From the NCBI GenBank assembly GCA_044374295.1, contig JBILOU010000003.1, positions 15,523 through 79,522 of the forward strand: DNA of 64,000 nucleotides. The letters are read 5' to 3'. This document shows, piece after piece, positions 54,279-62,795 of this stretch. The stretch is from CAIZGX01 sp044374295 (GTDB lineage: Bacteria; Bacteroidota; Bacteroidia; Flavobacteriales_D; Sanyastnellaceae). Numbering within the stretch: the first letter of the stretch is position 1; every line of letters starts with the position of its first letter. Position numbers and translations under genes: made by a program. The notes beneath the pieces are model-generated. The model ran no database searches. It had not been told where the DNA came from and worked only from the letters and a program-made list of their open reading frames with translations.

Positions 54279-56753
54279 ATGAAAAAAGGACTTTTACTTT
54301 TCTTCGCAATTTGTATTTCTTTTGTGCTTCACGCCCAGAAAACAGTTGTGTATGGAACTGTAATTGATGCGGTCTCGAAACAAACCATTCCTTTTGCTCC
54401 TGTCTATTTCGTTGGAACGAAGTCTGGAACTACCTCTGACGAAAACGGAAAATACCGAATTGAAACTTATTATTCGAGCGACACCCTCCGCTGCAAAGGG
54501 ATGGGATATGCCCAGCAGTCGTTCTATGTCAAGCAAGGAACTACGAAAGAAGTGAACTTCGCACTAGTCGATGAAAACACAACGGGGGTAGTAGTTATTC
54601 GTCCGAAAGACGAACCCAATCCGGCCATTGCCTTAATGAAAAAGGCAATCGCCAATAAAAAAATCAATAACCGCGAAAAGCTCGACGCCTACGAATACGA
54701 AGCCTACAACAAAGTAGAATTCGACTTGAATAATATAAGCGCTGCCATTGGCGATAAGAAACTCATGAAGCCATTCGAATTCATTTTCGAAGGAATAGAT
54801 ACAACTCAGGAAAAGCCCTACTTACCAGTCTTCATGACCGAATCTCTTTCAGATTTTTATTACCGACGCAATCCAAAAATCGCCAAAGAAATTGTAAAGG
54901 GAACACGCGTAACCGGAGTCGAAAATCAGAGTGTGAATCAGTTCTTGGGCGATATGTATCAGAACGTGAATATCTACGACAACGAAATTATAATTTTCAG
55001 AAAGAGTTTCACATCGCCTATCTCTGCATACGCCCTTGGCTTCTATGACTACGGGTTAGTAGACAGCGCATTCATTGAAGGAAAATGGTGTTACAAATTA
55101 GAATTTTTCCCACGCAGAAAACAAGAGTTATTGTTCCATGGTGAAATGTGGATTCACGACACCACCTATGCTGTAAAGCAAGTAGATGCTGCCATTTCAG
55201 AAGACGCTAACATTAACTGGATAAAACAATTCAGTGTTCACCAAGAATACAACGAGGTGGAGAATGAAGTTTGGATGTTGGTGAAAGATCAACTCCTCGT
55301 TGAATTCAACATGAATGAAAAGAAACTTGGTGTTTATGGAAGGAAAAACAGCAGCTATAAAAAGTTCGTCATAAACAAGCCACGTGAAGACGATTTTTAT
55401 CAAGGCTACACCGACATTATAGTCGACCCCAATTCTTCTAATCACGACGATGCCTATTGGCAGAGCATGCGGCACACTGCCCTCACCGTCAAAGAAGAAC
55501 GCATTTACAACATGGCAGACACACTGAAATCGTTGCCGCAATTCAAAACGGTAACCGACATCATTACCCTGTTTGTGTCTGGATATAAAATCAAGGGCAA
55601 CTTCGAATACGGTCCCTATTACACGTTTTATAGTTTCAACCCCATTGAAGGTAACCGTCTTCGCTTTGGCGGAAGAACAAGCAATGCCTTCAGCACGAAG
55701 CTTATGCTCGACGGGTATCTTGCCTACGGCTCCCGCGACGACCGTTTCAAATACGGAGCAGGCGGATTGTACATCATTCAAAAAAGTCCACGCTTCGCTA
55801 TTTCAGCGCACGGAAAAAGAGACATGGAACAACTCGGACTTGGCGCGGGTGCCTTCCGACAAGACAACATTCTCTCTTCCCTCTTCAGAAGAAATCCGGC
55901 AAACAAACTCACCGACGTAACAGACATTAACTCCTACATCGAAAAAGAATGGTTGTACGGCCTTTCCAACAAACTCATCTTCACACATCGCATCTTAAAA
56001 CCTGCTGGGTCAAAATATTCTTACACGCGCTTCCTCCCACTCTCTAATAGCTTTGAGCCCGAAAACGCACTTATTACTTCAGAGGTTTCACTCTACACAC
56101 GCTTCGCTTTTAAAGAAAAATTCGTTTACGGAGAATTTGAACGAATTAGCTTAGGAACAAGCTACCCTGAACTAGAAGTAATCTACAGCGTTGCTATGCC
56201 GGGTGTAATGAATGCGGAATATAAATACCAACGTTTGCAAATGCAGGTGTACGATAAGATGCGTTTCGGTCCTTTCGGGTATTTAAATCTTACTGTTCAA
56301 GCCGGGAAAATATTCGGAAACCTTCCCTACCCCATGCTTCAAATGCATCAGGGTAACGAAACGTTCTTCTACGACGAAGCCAGTTACAACACCATGAATT
56401 TCTTTGAATTTGTGAGTGATCAATGGGCCAGTGTTTGGGGTTCTTATCACGCCGAAGGCCTGTTCTTCAACAAAGTTCCTTTGTTGCGCAAATTGAAGTG
56501 GCGCGAAGTAGCAAGTGCAAAAATCTTGGTGGGGAGCTATGATTTAAAGAATGACGAATTGTTGAGTCGCGATTTCAACGCAGACGGAATTGCCGATATC
56601 TACGGATTGAGACAGCCCTACGCAGAAGCCGCAATTGGTGTAGAAAACATCTTCAAGATTTTGCGCGTAGATGCGCTGTGGCGCCTGTCATACCTAGACA
56701 ATCCGAACATTGTTCGCTTCGGACTGCGCGCAAAACTTCAATTCGAATTCTAA
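54279..56753 (+). CDS. DUF5686 outer membrane protein with carboxypeptidase-regulatory-like domain
   Basis: An 824-residue exported protein. A signal peptide (1-19) is followed by a CarboxypepD_reg-like beta-sandwich ('VYGTVIDAVSKQTIPFAPVYFVGTKSGTTSDENGKYRI', quoted in parts) as seen at the front of TonB-linked transporters, then the DUF5686 body. The C-terminal half ('NRLRFGGRTSNAFSTKLMLDGYLAYGSRDD', in parts) reads as a beta barrel and ends in Phe. The family is widespread in Bacteroidota but has no established function. It is a single gene; pssA begins 16 bp after its stop. Confidence 0.85.
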   Translation: MKKGLLLFFAICISFVLHAQKTVVYGTVIDAVSKQTIPFAPVYFVGTKSGTTSDENGKYRIETYYSSDTLRCKGMGYAQQSFYVKQGTTKEVNFALVDENTTGVVVIRPKDEPNPAIALMKKAIANKKINNREKLDAYEYEAYNKVEFDLNNISAAIGDKKLMKPFEFIFEGIDTTQEKPYLPVFMTESLSDFYYRRNPKIAKEIVKGTRVTGVENQSVNQFLGDMYQNVNIYDNEIIIFRKSFTSPISAYALGFYDYGLVDSAFIEGKWCYKLEFFPRRKQELLFHGEMWIHDTTYAVKQVDAAISEDANINWIKQFSVHQEYNEVENEVWMLVKDQLLVEFNMNEKKLGVYGRKNSSYKKFVINKPREDDFYQGYTDIIVDPNSSNHDDAYWQSMRHTALTVKEERIYNMADTLKSLPQFKTVTDIITLFVSGYKIKGNFEYGPYYTFYSFNPIEGNRLRFGGRTSNAFSTKLMLDGYLAYGSRDDRFKYGAGGLYIIQKSPRFAISAHGKRDMEQLGLGAGAFRQDNILSSLFRRNPANKLTDVTDINSYIEKEWLYGLSNKLIFTHRILKPAGSKYSYTRFLPLSNSFEPENALITSEVSLYTRFAFKEKFVYGEFERISLGTSYPELEVIYSVAMPGVMNAEYKYQRLQMQVYDKMRFGPFGYLNLTVQAGKIFGNLPYPMLQMHQGNETFFYDEASYNTMNFFEFVSDQWASVWGSYHAEGLFFNKVPLLRKLKWREVASAKILVGSYDLKNDELLSRDFNADGIADIYGLRQPYAEAAIGVENIFKILRVDALWRLSYLDNPNIVRFGLRAKLQFEF

Positions 56754-56757
56754 AACC

Positions 56758-56765
56758 TATCTTTG
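56758..56765 (+). promoter_or_regulatory. pssA promoter -7 element
   Basis: TATCTTTG is an exact TAnnTTTG match 4 bp before the ATG at 56770 and thereby supports that start over the longer frame beginning at 56710. Confidence 0.6.
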
Positions 56766-56769
56766 CCGC

Positions 56770-57459
56770 ATGTTCGGAAAAGCAATCATCCCTAACTCAC
56801 TCACCATGCTGAATCTAGTCATGGGATGTGCGGCGCTATTGGCGCATAATGTGCAAGACGCTTTCCTATTTGTTCTCATTGCGGCCTTTGCAGATTTGCT
56901 CGACGGACTGGTGGCTCGGGCCATTGGTGCGGCTTCTGAAATGGGAAAGCAATTGGACTCGTTAGCAGATGTGGTTAGCTTCGGAGTTGTTCCTTCGTTT
57001 TGGTTGTACAGACTTCTTCAACCCGAAATAAAAATGTGGGCAGCGTTGGCTTTTCTTTTAGCCGTAGCAGCAGCCTTTCGATTGGCTCGTTTCAATTTAG
57101 ACACTTCGAAGTCGACAGGATTCAAAGGCCTTCCCGTGCCGGCGAACGGATTGTTCTGGTTAAGTGTTTTGTCACTGACCGAAACAGAACCTTTGAGCAA
57201 CTCTATTCTCGTGGGACTCATCTTACTTTTCGCATTCCTCATGGCATCTACGCTACCGCTCCTTTCTTTCAAATTTTCAAATTTCAGTTGGAAGGAAAAC
57301 GCGATGAAGTTTATTCTCATTGGGAGCATCATCTCATCTGCAATTGGTTCACATTTCATTCTGAAAAAAGTCATGTGGACGGTTCCAATTGCCTTACTTT
57401 TGTACCTCATTTTATCTGCCGTTCAACACCTATTTGGGAAACAACATGAAAAAGTTTAA
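56770..57459 (+). CDS. pssA: CDP-diacylglycerol--serine O-phosphatidyltransferase
   Basis: A 229-residue membrane enzyme that makes phosphatidylserine, precursor of phosphatidylethanolamine. The CDP-alcohol phosphotransferase motif is complete: 'DGLVARAIGAASEMGKQLDSLAD' (about 44-66, shown in part) with the Asp, Gly, Ala-Arg, Gly, Asp and Asp in their fixed places. Six to seven helices follow. The start at 56770 is set by the promoter and gives 'MFGKAIIPNSLTMLNL'. It overlaps the start of purS by 14 bp. Confidence 0.94.
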   Translation: MFGKAIIPNSLTMLNLVMGCAALLAHNVQDAFLFVLIAAFADLLDGLVARAIGAASEMGKQLDSLADVVSFGVVPSFWLYRLLQPEIKMWAALAFLLAVAAAFRLARFNLDTSKSTGFKGLPVPANGLFWLSVLSLTETEPLSNSILVGLILLFAFLMASTLPLLSFKFSNFSWKENAMKFILIGSIISSAIGSHFILKKVMWTVPIALLLYLILSAVQHLFGKQHEKV

Positions 57460-57700
57460 AGCTGAAATTAACGTAATGCCACTGGAAGCATTATTAGATC
57501 CACAAGGAAAAGCAGTGACCTCGTCATTGAACAGTTTATCTATTGGAACCATTGCTAACGTTCGCGTTGGAAAACATATGAGTTTATTCGTTGAGTCTGC
57601 CGACCATGCTGGTGCAGAACAAATCGTTGATCAAGCATGCAAGAAATTGTTGTGCAACGAAATCATGGAGTACTACACTTTCACCGTTGTAGAAGCCTAA
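57446..57700 (+). CDS. purS: Phosphoribosylformylglycinamidine synthase subunit PurS
   Basis: An 84-residue small subunit of the three-part FGAM synthase of purine biosynthesis. 'FKAEINVMPLEALLDPQGKAV' at the N-terminus and 'CKKLLCNEIMEYYTF' at the C-terminus match the family. It works with PurL and PurQ, which are not in the window. The ATG at 57446 lies inside the end of pssA, and a longer frame from 57389 has no homology. Its stop overlaps the amidase start (TAATG). Confidence 0.93.
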   Translation: MKKFKAEINVMPLEALLDPQGKAVTSSLNSLSIGTIANVRVGKHMSLFVESADHAGAEQIVDQACKKLLCNEIMEYYTFTVVEA

Positions 57701-58248
57701 TGCGTTTAACCGCGCTTCTTGTTTTTTCATTTTTAACACTTGCCGTTAATGCGCAATTAACGCAGTTTCTTATTCTGCGAAAGCACGTAGGATTCGGACA
57801 CAAGACGAGTGAATCTCCGCGTGAAGTGAAAGCGTTAATTATTCACTCGACCTTCAACGCTTCTTTTCCAAACACCCAACAGCCCGATACATTTTCTGTG
57901 GAAGGTGTGTTGAAGCAATTTGAGCAATACGGCGTAGCAGCCCATTACCTTATTGGAAGAGACGGCCAAGTTTATGAATTAGTAGAACCGAACAACGTAG
58001 CGTACCACGCTGGAAAGAGTCAACTTCCCGACGGGACAACGGCTGTAAATTCCTGTTCCATAGGTGTTGAAATCATGTGCACTTACACTGTTGGTCCGAA
58101 CGATGCGCAATATGCTTCGCTCCGAAAGCTCATTGATCAACTCGACACGCACTATAAGTTCAAGTATATCCTCGGACACTTTGATATTGCTCCGGGAAGA
58201 AAAACAGATCCTTGGCATTTCAAGGATACCGGATTTTTCAGGAAATAA
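57700..58248 (+). CDS. N-acetylmuramoyl-L-alanine amidase, Amidase_2 family
   Basis: A 182-residue exported amidase with a signal peptide ('MRLTALLVFSFLTLAVNAQ'). The zinc ligands are His49 ('LIIHST'), His160 ('GHFDIAPGRKTDPW') and Asp170, and Lys168 is the catalytic base position. Further conserved points are 'AAHYLIGRDGQVYELV' and 'AYHAGKS'. It cuts the bond between muramic acid and L-Ala in peptidoglycan or its fragments. The ATG at 57700 is set by overlap with the purS stop. It belongs to a different amidase class from those usually activated by EnvC. Confidence 0.93.
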   Translation: MRLTALLVFSFLTLAVNAQLTQFLILRKHVGFGHKTSESPREVKALIIHSTFNASFPNTQQPDTFSVEGVLKQFEQYGVAAHYLIGRDGQVYELVEPNNVAYHAGKSQLPDGTTAVNSCSIGVEIMCTYTVGPNDAQYASLRKLIDQLDTHYKFKYILGHFDIAPGRKTDPWHFKDTGFFRK

Positions 58249-58306
58249 CGACTCACGTTCCGCATTTTTTCGTAACTTCCTTTTCTAAACCCGAAGCCTT
58301 TTTTCT

Positions 58307-61300
58307 ATGAAAAAGATTTTACTTGCGTTCGCGCTTTTCGCATCTTTCCAGGTATTCGGTCAAGCACCTGCCAACGACATTTGCGCGAATGCTATTGAAC
58401 TTATTCCAAACGCACCTGCCGTTGCGACAAGTAATTTAAATACCGTAATAGAAGGAACAAGCCCATCATGCGGGGCCGGCGCTGGTCTTGGAATCAAAGA
58501 CATCTGGTATAAATTCATTTTCACCGGAGGAACATTTACCCTAACCACAACATTAGGAACACTCTCTGACACTCGCATAGCAGTATACAACGGTTGCAAC
58601 GGCGCTCAAATCGCATGTAACGACGACGCTGCAGGAATGGGATACGCTTCTCAATTGGTTATGTCGTGTCCTGCCTTAACAGTTGGAACAACCTATTACG
58701 TGCAAGCTGGTGGATATAACAACCTTCAAGGTAACTTCAGCATTCAACTAACTAAAGCGGATATACTCGGATGCACAGATCCTTCAGCAGGAAATTACAA
58801 CGCATGCGCAACAGTCGATAATGGCCTATGCAATATTTTCATGCCCAACGAAACATGCGCAACAGCAGCAGTCTTCGTTCCAAACAGTGGAGCCATAATT
58901 ACGAATAACATTAATGTGGCTGTTGGTCCGACTCCAGGATGTGGCGGAACAATTCGCGATATCTGGTACTCATTCGTTTATCAAGGTGGAAATGTAACCA
59001 TTCAAACCAGCGCAACCACTGGAACAGGAACAGGTGTAACCGATACGCAACTTGCTGTTTACGACGCGTGCAACGGTTCAATTATCGCGTGTGACGACGA
59101 TGACGCTGCAGGTAATTATTCGATGGTTAAATTCGGTTGTCCTGTTGGAAATGGAACAGCCGGCGCCAATGAAGATGATTACCTAACAATTGGACAGACC
59201 TATTATGTGCAAGTTGGCGGATACAACAGCACCATGGGTGAATTCAATTTCAACATAACAACGACAACTGTTTCTGGATGCACCAACGCTAACGCAACAA
59301 ACTACAACTCTTGTGCAACGATTGATGACGGCACTTGCGAATTCCCTGCCTTGGCTTCCGATTTCAATTATTATCCTTCAGGAACGAATTGCATGAATTT
59401 TCAATTCAACAATACTTCAACAGGAAATGCCACCTCATTTGAATGGACTTTCCCTAGCGATTGTGTTCCTTCAACTTCAACATTGGAAGATCCAACCACA
59501 ACTTTCGCTGCTGTTGGTATGTTTCCAGTAACGCTTACAACCTACGATCCGCAAGGCAATAGCAACAGTGTTACTTTGAATGTAATTGTTACATCTGGAC
59601 ACAATTTAACTCTCGACCTTACAACAGATAACCTTCCTCAACAAACTTCTTGGAAGGTTTTCAATCAAGAAAATCTTCTTATTCAACAAGGAACAACGAA
59701 CGATGCAAACTTCTGCATTAGCAACAACTGTCACCGCGTAGAGATTTACGATACAGGTGGAAATGGATTGTGCTGCGCGAACGGTGCTGGTAACTACAAC
59801 ATTTATTTAGATGGAAATTCAGTTGCGACCGGTGCAGCATTTGGCTCACTTGCAACCATACAAGTGAACTGTCCGCAAGGAACAAGCTGCGACAATTCCA
59901 TTGTCGCGAATCTCGGATTGAACGCTGTGCCTTCTCCGAATTCTTGGTATTCCTTCACCCCTTCTGTAAACGGACAGTATCAAATTTCAACGTGTGGATT
60001 AGCTGGATGCGATACCAAGATTTGGTTGTACGACTATTGCAACATGGCTTTATTCGACAACACAAATGAGGCAACTTACACATTCAATGATGATTTGTGT
60101 GGAATAGAAGCGGAGATTACGCCGTATCTCGAAGGAGGAATGACATACTACATTCGTGTTGGTGACGACGGCGGAGCCTGCGGACTAGATGCTTTTCAAG
60201 TCTTATTCGAATACATGGGGCCTATTGTTGGTTGCATGGATTTGAACGCTTGTAACTACAGTCCTTTGGCCGAAGAACCTGCTTTATGTTACTACAATGG
60301 CGATCCGAATTGTTCCAACATTGGTCCAGACTTATTGGTTGAAGGAAACTTATTGCACTCTTCGCTCTACCAAACTACACTAACAGCAACAGACGGGTGT
60401 TTAGTTAATGAAGGCTGTTTGCAAGGATTAGGTACGAGACAAGTTGTACGATTCTCCACACGTATTGACAACATTGGTAACCTTGACTATTTCATTGGAG
60501 TTCCGAATGTAGCTAATCCACAATTCGTTTTCGATCCTTGCCACAATCACTACCACTATTCAGGTTACGCAGAATATTTATTGTACGACTCGAACGGTAA
60601 CCTCATGCCCGAAATCGGATTCAAAAATGGATTTTGTGTTTTAGACATTGGTTGTGTATCAGGAGTGGCTAAATACGGATGTGGAAACATGGGTATTACA
60701 GCCGGATGCTACGATATCTATAGCTCAGGTCTAAGCTGTCAGTGGATAGACATTACCAACGTGCCCGCTGGGACTTATCACTTAGTTGTTCGCACCAACT
60801 GGGATCAAGATCCAGATGCATTAGGCAACTACGAATTGCGTTATGACAACAACTGGGCGCAAGTATGTATTTCATTCGAACGTGATGCAATGAATAACAT
60901 CATCAACTTCGTTAAACTTCCAATCGGATCTTGTCCGCAAATTGTAGACTGTGTTGGGCAATTGTTTGGAAACGCGCAACCAGATTGTCTTGGCAACTGT
61001 CCAGCTGAACAGAAAAAAGGAGATCTGAACACTGATTTAAGTTACACGCAAGTCGATGTAGATCTTTACGGAAACAGTGCTGTTTATTCTGACTTAGGCG
61101 CTTCTATTTGTAACGATTTGAATAGCGACGGCGACATAAGCATTGCAGATGCCGCATATCTCGAGGCCTGCATTCATGCGCAGATAGATGAAGGTATTGC
61201 TCCAGGTTTAATGCAACCTTGCGCTTGGGATCCAGAAATTGTAGACGGATCTGAAACCGCAATTCTTGGTGTAACAAACGTGAATGCTGAACTTGGGTAC

Positions 61301-62731
61301 TTCGACATTACACTGACCAATCCAAATGGCGAAATAAATGCGCTTCAATTCGATATTGGAGGTGCTACTATTACCAACGTTACTTCTCTCGTGCCGGTGA
61401 ACACATGGTCTTCGGTTATTTACAAAGAAGTTGGTGGAGTAAAAATTGGTGCACTTGGACACTTGGGAAGTATGATTCCTGTTCACTTCACACCAACTCC
61501 TATTCTGCGTGTTTATGTTGAAGCATTCACCGGTGACGAAGTTTGTATTGCAGCATTCGATGAAGCTTTGAATGTATACATTCACAACGTACTTGCTCAA
61601 ATAGGTCCTTGTATGCCTGTTCAGTACATTGGAGCAAGTGCAACGTTTAACGAAGTTTCTTGTGTGAACTATCCTGTTCATTTCGTAGACAACACCAACA
61701 ACAATCCAACCTCATGGAGTTGGTTATTCCCAGGTGGTGTCCCTAGTTCATCTACACTTCAGAATCCATACGTTATGTACACAACCCCTGGGGTTTACAA
61801 CGTGACTCTTATGGTGTCTAATGGAGCAGCAAACGACAGTATTACTTGGACTGGGGCCGTTACGGTTTCCAATCAAATTGAATATTATGCAGATGCCGAT
61901 GGCGATGGATTTGGTGATGCACAAACATTAGCAACAGGATGTGAAATTCCTTCAGGGTACGTTACGAACGGAAACGATTGCAACGACAACAGTTCCCTCA
62001 TTACAACCAATGCCGATTTAGATGGTGATGGTTACTTCTCTTGTGTAGATGATTGTAACGACGGTAATGCATTGTCGTATCCAGGTGCAATGGAATTGTG
62101 CAACAACCTCGACGACAACTGCGATGGAATCGTAGACGAAGGTTTCGATGCAGACGGCGATGGTTACTCTGCATGTGCGGGCGACTGCGACGATAACAAC
62201 AGTGCGATGAATCCAAACGCAACCGAGTTTTGTAACGACATCGACGATAACTGCAACGGTGCTATTGACGAAGGATTGGGTCAAGCGTATTACATGGACA
62301 TAGACGGTGACGGTTATGGGGCAGGAGTAGTTCTTTATTCATGCACAGTGCCAACAGGAACCGCTACAAATAACGATGATTGCAACGATTCGAATCCTGC
62401 TATAAGCCCTTCTGCAATTGAAACTGTAGATGGCATAGACAACGACTGCGACGGTTACATAGACGAGACCTCAGTTTATACCTACACGTTGAATGAAATT
62501 GGATTAACACTTTATCCGAATCCAACCTCATCTGATTTGAATATTGAATTGAGTGCACATGCTGGAAATGTTTCTGTACAAGTAAAGGATGTTTCCGGAA
62601 AGAATATTTCGAACTTCCAATTTAACAGCATGCGCTATTCTGTTGATGTTTCTGATTTCGCACCTGGACTTTACGAGTTCATTTTCCGAACAGAAAATTC
62701 ATTCACGGTGAAGCGTGTAGTGGTGGAATAA
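58307..62731 (+). CDS. Multidomain T9SS-secreted protein with a lysyl oxidase-type domain
   Basis: A 1474-residue exported protein. Order: signal peptide (1-19); PPC-like beta domains (about 20-155 and 180-325), each followed by a short Cys module ('GCTDPSAGNYNACATVDNG', 'GCTNANATNYNSCATIDDG'); PKD (350-430); a further Cys-paired domain; a lysyl oxidase-like domain (675-860) with the copper ligands His746, His748 and His750, and Lys773 and Tyr805 at the positions of the LTQ cofactor pair; a dockerin-like calcium loop ('NDLNSDGDISIADAAYLEA', about 936-954); a cohesin-like sandwich (965-1095); PKD (1105-1185); a MopE-type DxDxDG repeat array (1194-1388); and a type A sorting domain ('LTLYPNPTSSDLNI', 1400-1474). 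Likely cell-surface or released cargo for PorU. Confidence 0.85.
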   Translation: MKKILLAFALFASFQVFGQAPANDICANAIELIPNAPAVATSNLNTVIEGTSPSCGAGAGLGIKDIWYKFIFTGGTFTLTTTLGTLSDTRIAVYNGCNGAQIACNDDAAGMGYASQLVMSCPALTVGTTYYVQAGGYNNLQGNFSIQLTKADILGCTDPSAGNYNACATVDNGLCNIFMPNETCATAAVFVPNSGAIITNNINVAVGPTPGCGGTIRDIWYSFVYQGGNVTIQTSATTGTGTGVTDTQLAVYDACNGSIIACDDDDAAGNYSMVKFGCPVGNGTAGANEDDYLTIGQTYYVQVGGYNSTMGEFNFNITTTTVSGCTNANATNYNSCATIDDGTCEFPALASDFNYYPSGTNCMNFQFNNTSTGNATSFEWTFPSDCVPSTSTLEDPTTTFAAVGMFPVTLTTYDPQGNSNSVTLNVIVTSGHNLTLDLTTDNLPQQTSWKVFNQENLLIQQGTTNDANFCISNNCHRVEIYDTGGNGLCCANGAGNYNIYLDGNSVATGAAFGSLATIQVNCPQGTSCDNSIVANLGLNAVPSPNSWYSFTPSVNGQYQISTCGLAGCDTKIWLYDYCNMALFDNTNEATYTFNDDLCGIEAEITPYLEGGMTYYIRVGDDGGACGLDAFQVLFEYMGPIVGCMDLNACNYSPLAEEPALCYYNGDPNCSNIGPDLLVEGNLLHSSLYQTTLTATDGCLVNEGCLQGLGTRQVVRFSTRIDNIGNLDYFIGVPNVANPQFVFDPCHNHYHYSGYAEYLLYDSNGNLMPEIGFKNGFCVLDIGCVSGVAKYGCGNMGITAGCYDIYSSGLSCQWIDITNVPAGTYHLVVRTNWDQDPDALGNYELRYDNNWAQVCISFERDAMNNIINFVKLPIGSCPQIVDCVGQLFGNAQPDCLGNCPAEQKKGDLNTDLSYTQVDVDLYGNSAVYSDLGASICNDLNSDGDISIADAAYLEACIHAQIDEGIAPGLMQPCAWDPEIVDGSETAILGVTNVNAELGYFDITLTNPNGEINALQFDIGGATITNVTSLVPVNTWSSVIYKEVGGVKIGALGHLGSMIPVHFTPTPILRVYVEAFTGDEVCIAAFDEALNVYIHNVLAQIGPCMPVQYIGASATFNEVSCVNYPVHFVDNTNNNPTSWSWLFPGGVPSSSTLQNPYVMYTTPGVYNVTLMVSNGAANDSITWTGAVTVSNQIEYYADADGDGFGDAQTLATGCEIPSGYVTNGNDCNDNSSLITTNADLDGDGYFSCVDDCNDGNALSYPGAMELCNNLDDNCDGIVDEGFDADGDGYSACAGDCDDNNSAMNPNATEFCNDIDDNCNGAIDEGLGQAYYMDIDGDGYGAGVVLYSCTVPTGTATNNDDCNDSNPAISPSAIETVDGIDNDCDGYIDETSVYTYTLNEIGLTLYPNPTSSDLNIELSAHAGNVSVQVKDVSGKNISNFQFNSMRYSVDVSDFAPGLYEFIFRTENSFTVKRVVVE

Positions 62732-62795
62732 ACTTTTGGTCCAATGTTTGAAATTTCGAAACGAAAGTTCCGTTAACTAAAAACAAAACGACTTT

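Noticed and set aside
55197..55781. 194-residue open frame on the minus strand
   Set aside because: It is entirely antisense to the DUF5686 gene, shows no signal peptide or domain, and fits a shadow of its codon pattern.
61208..61681. 157-residue minus-strand frame inside the secreted protein gene
   Set aside because: Asn/Cys-rich antisense shadow of the cohesin-like region, with no start signals.
62001..62284. Minus-strand frames (His/Arg-rich or Val-rich) across the MopE array
   Set aside because: The composition follows directly from antisense reading of GATGGCGATGG-type repeats; no independent coding evidence.
61886..62470. Repeat array as a possible CRISPR or DNA-level satellite
   Set aside because: The repeats are in frame, vary at third positions and encode a known Asp-rich protein motif.
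62732..62795. Imperfect inverted repeat after the secreted-protein gene
   Set aside because: The arms around GAAATTTC/GAAACGAAAG pair poorly and no T run follows.
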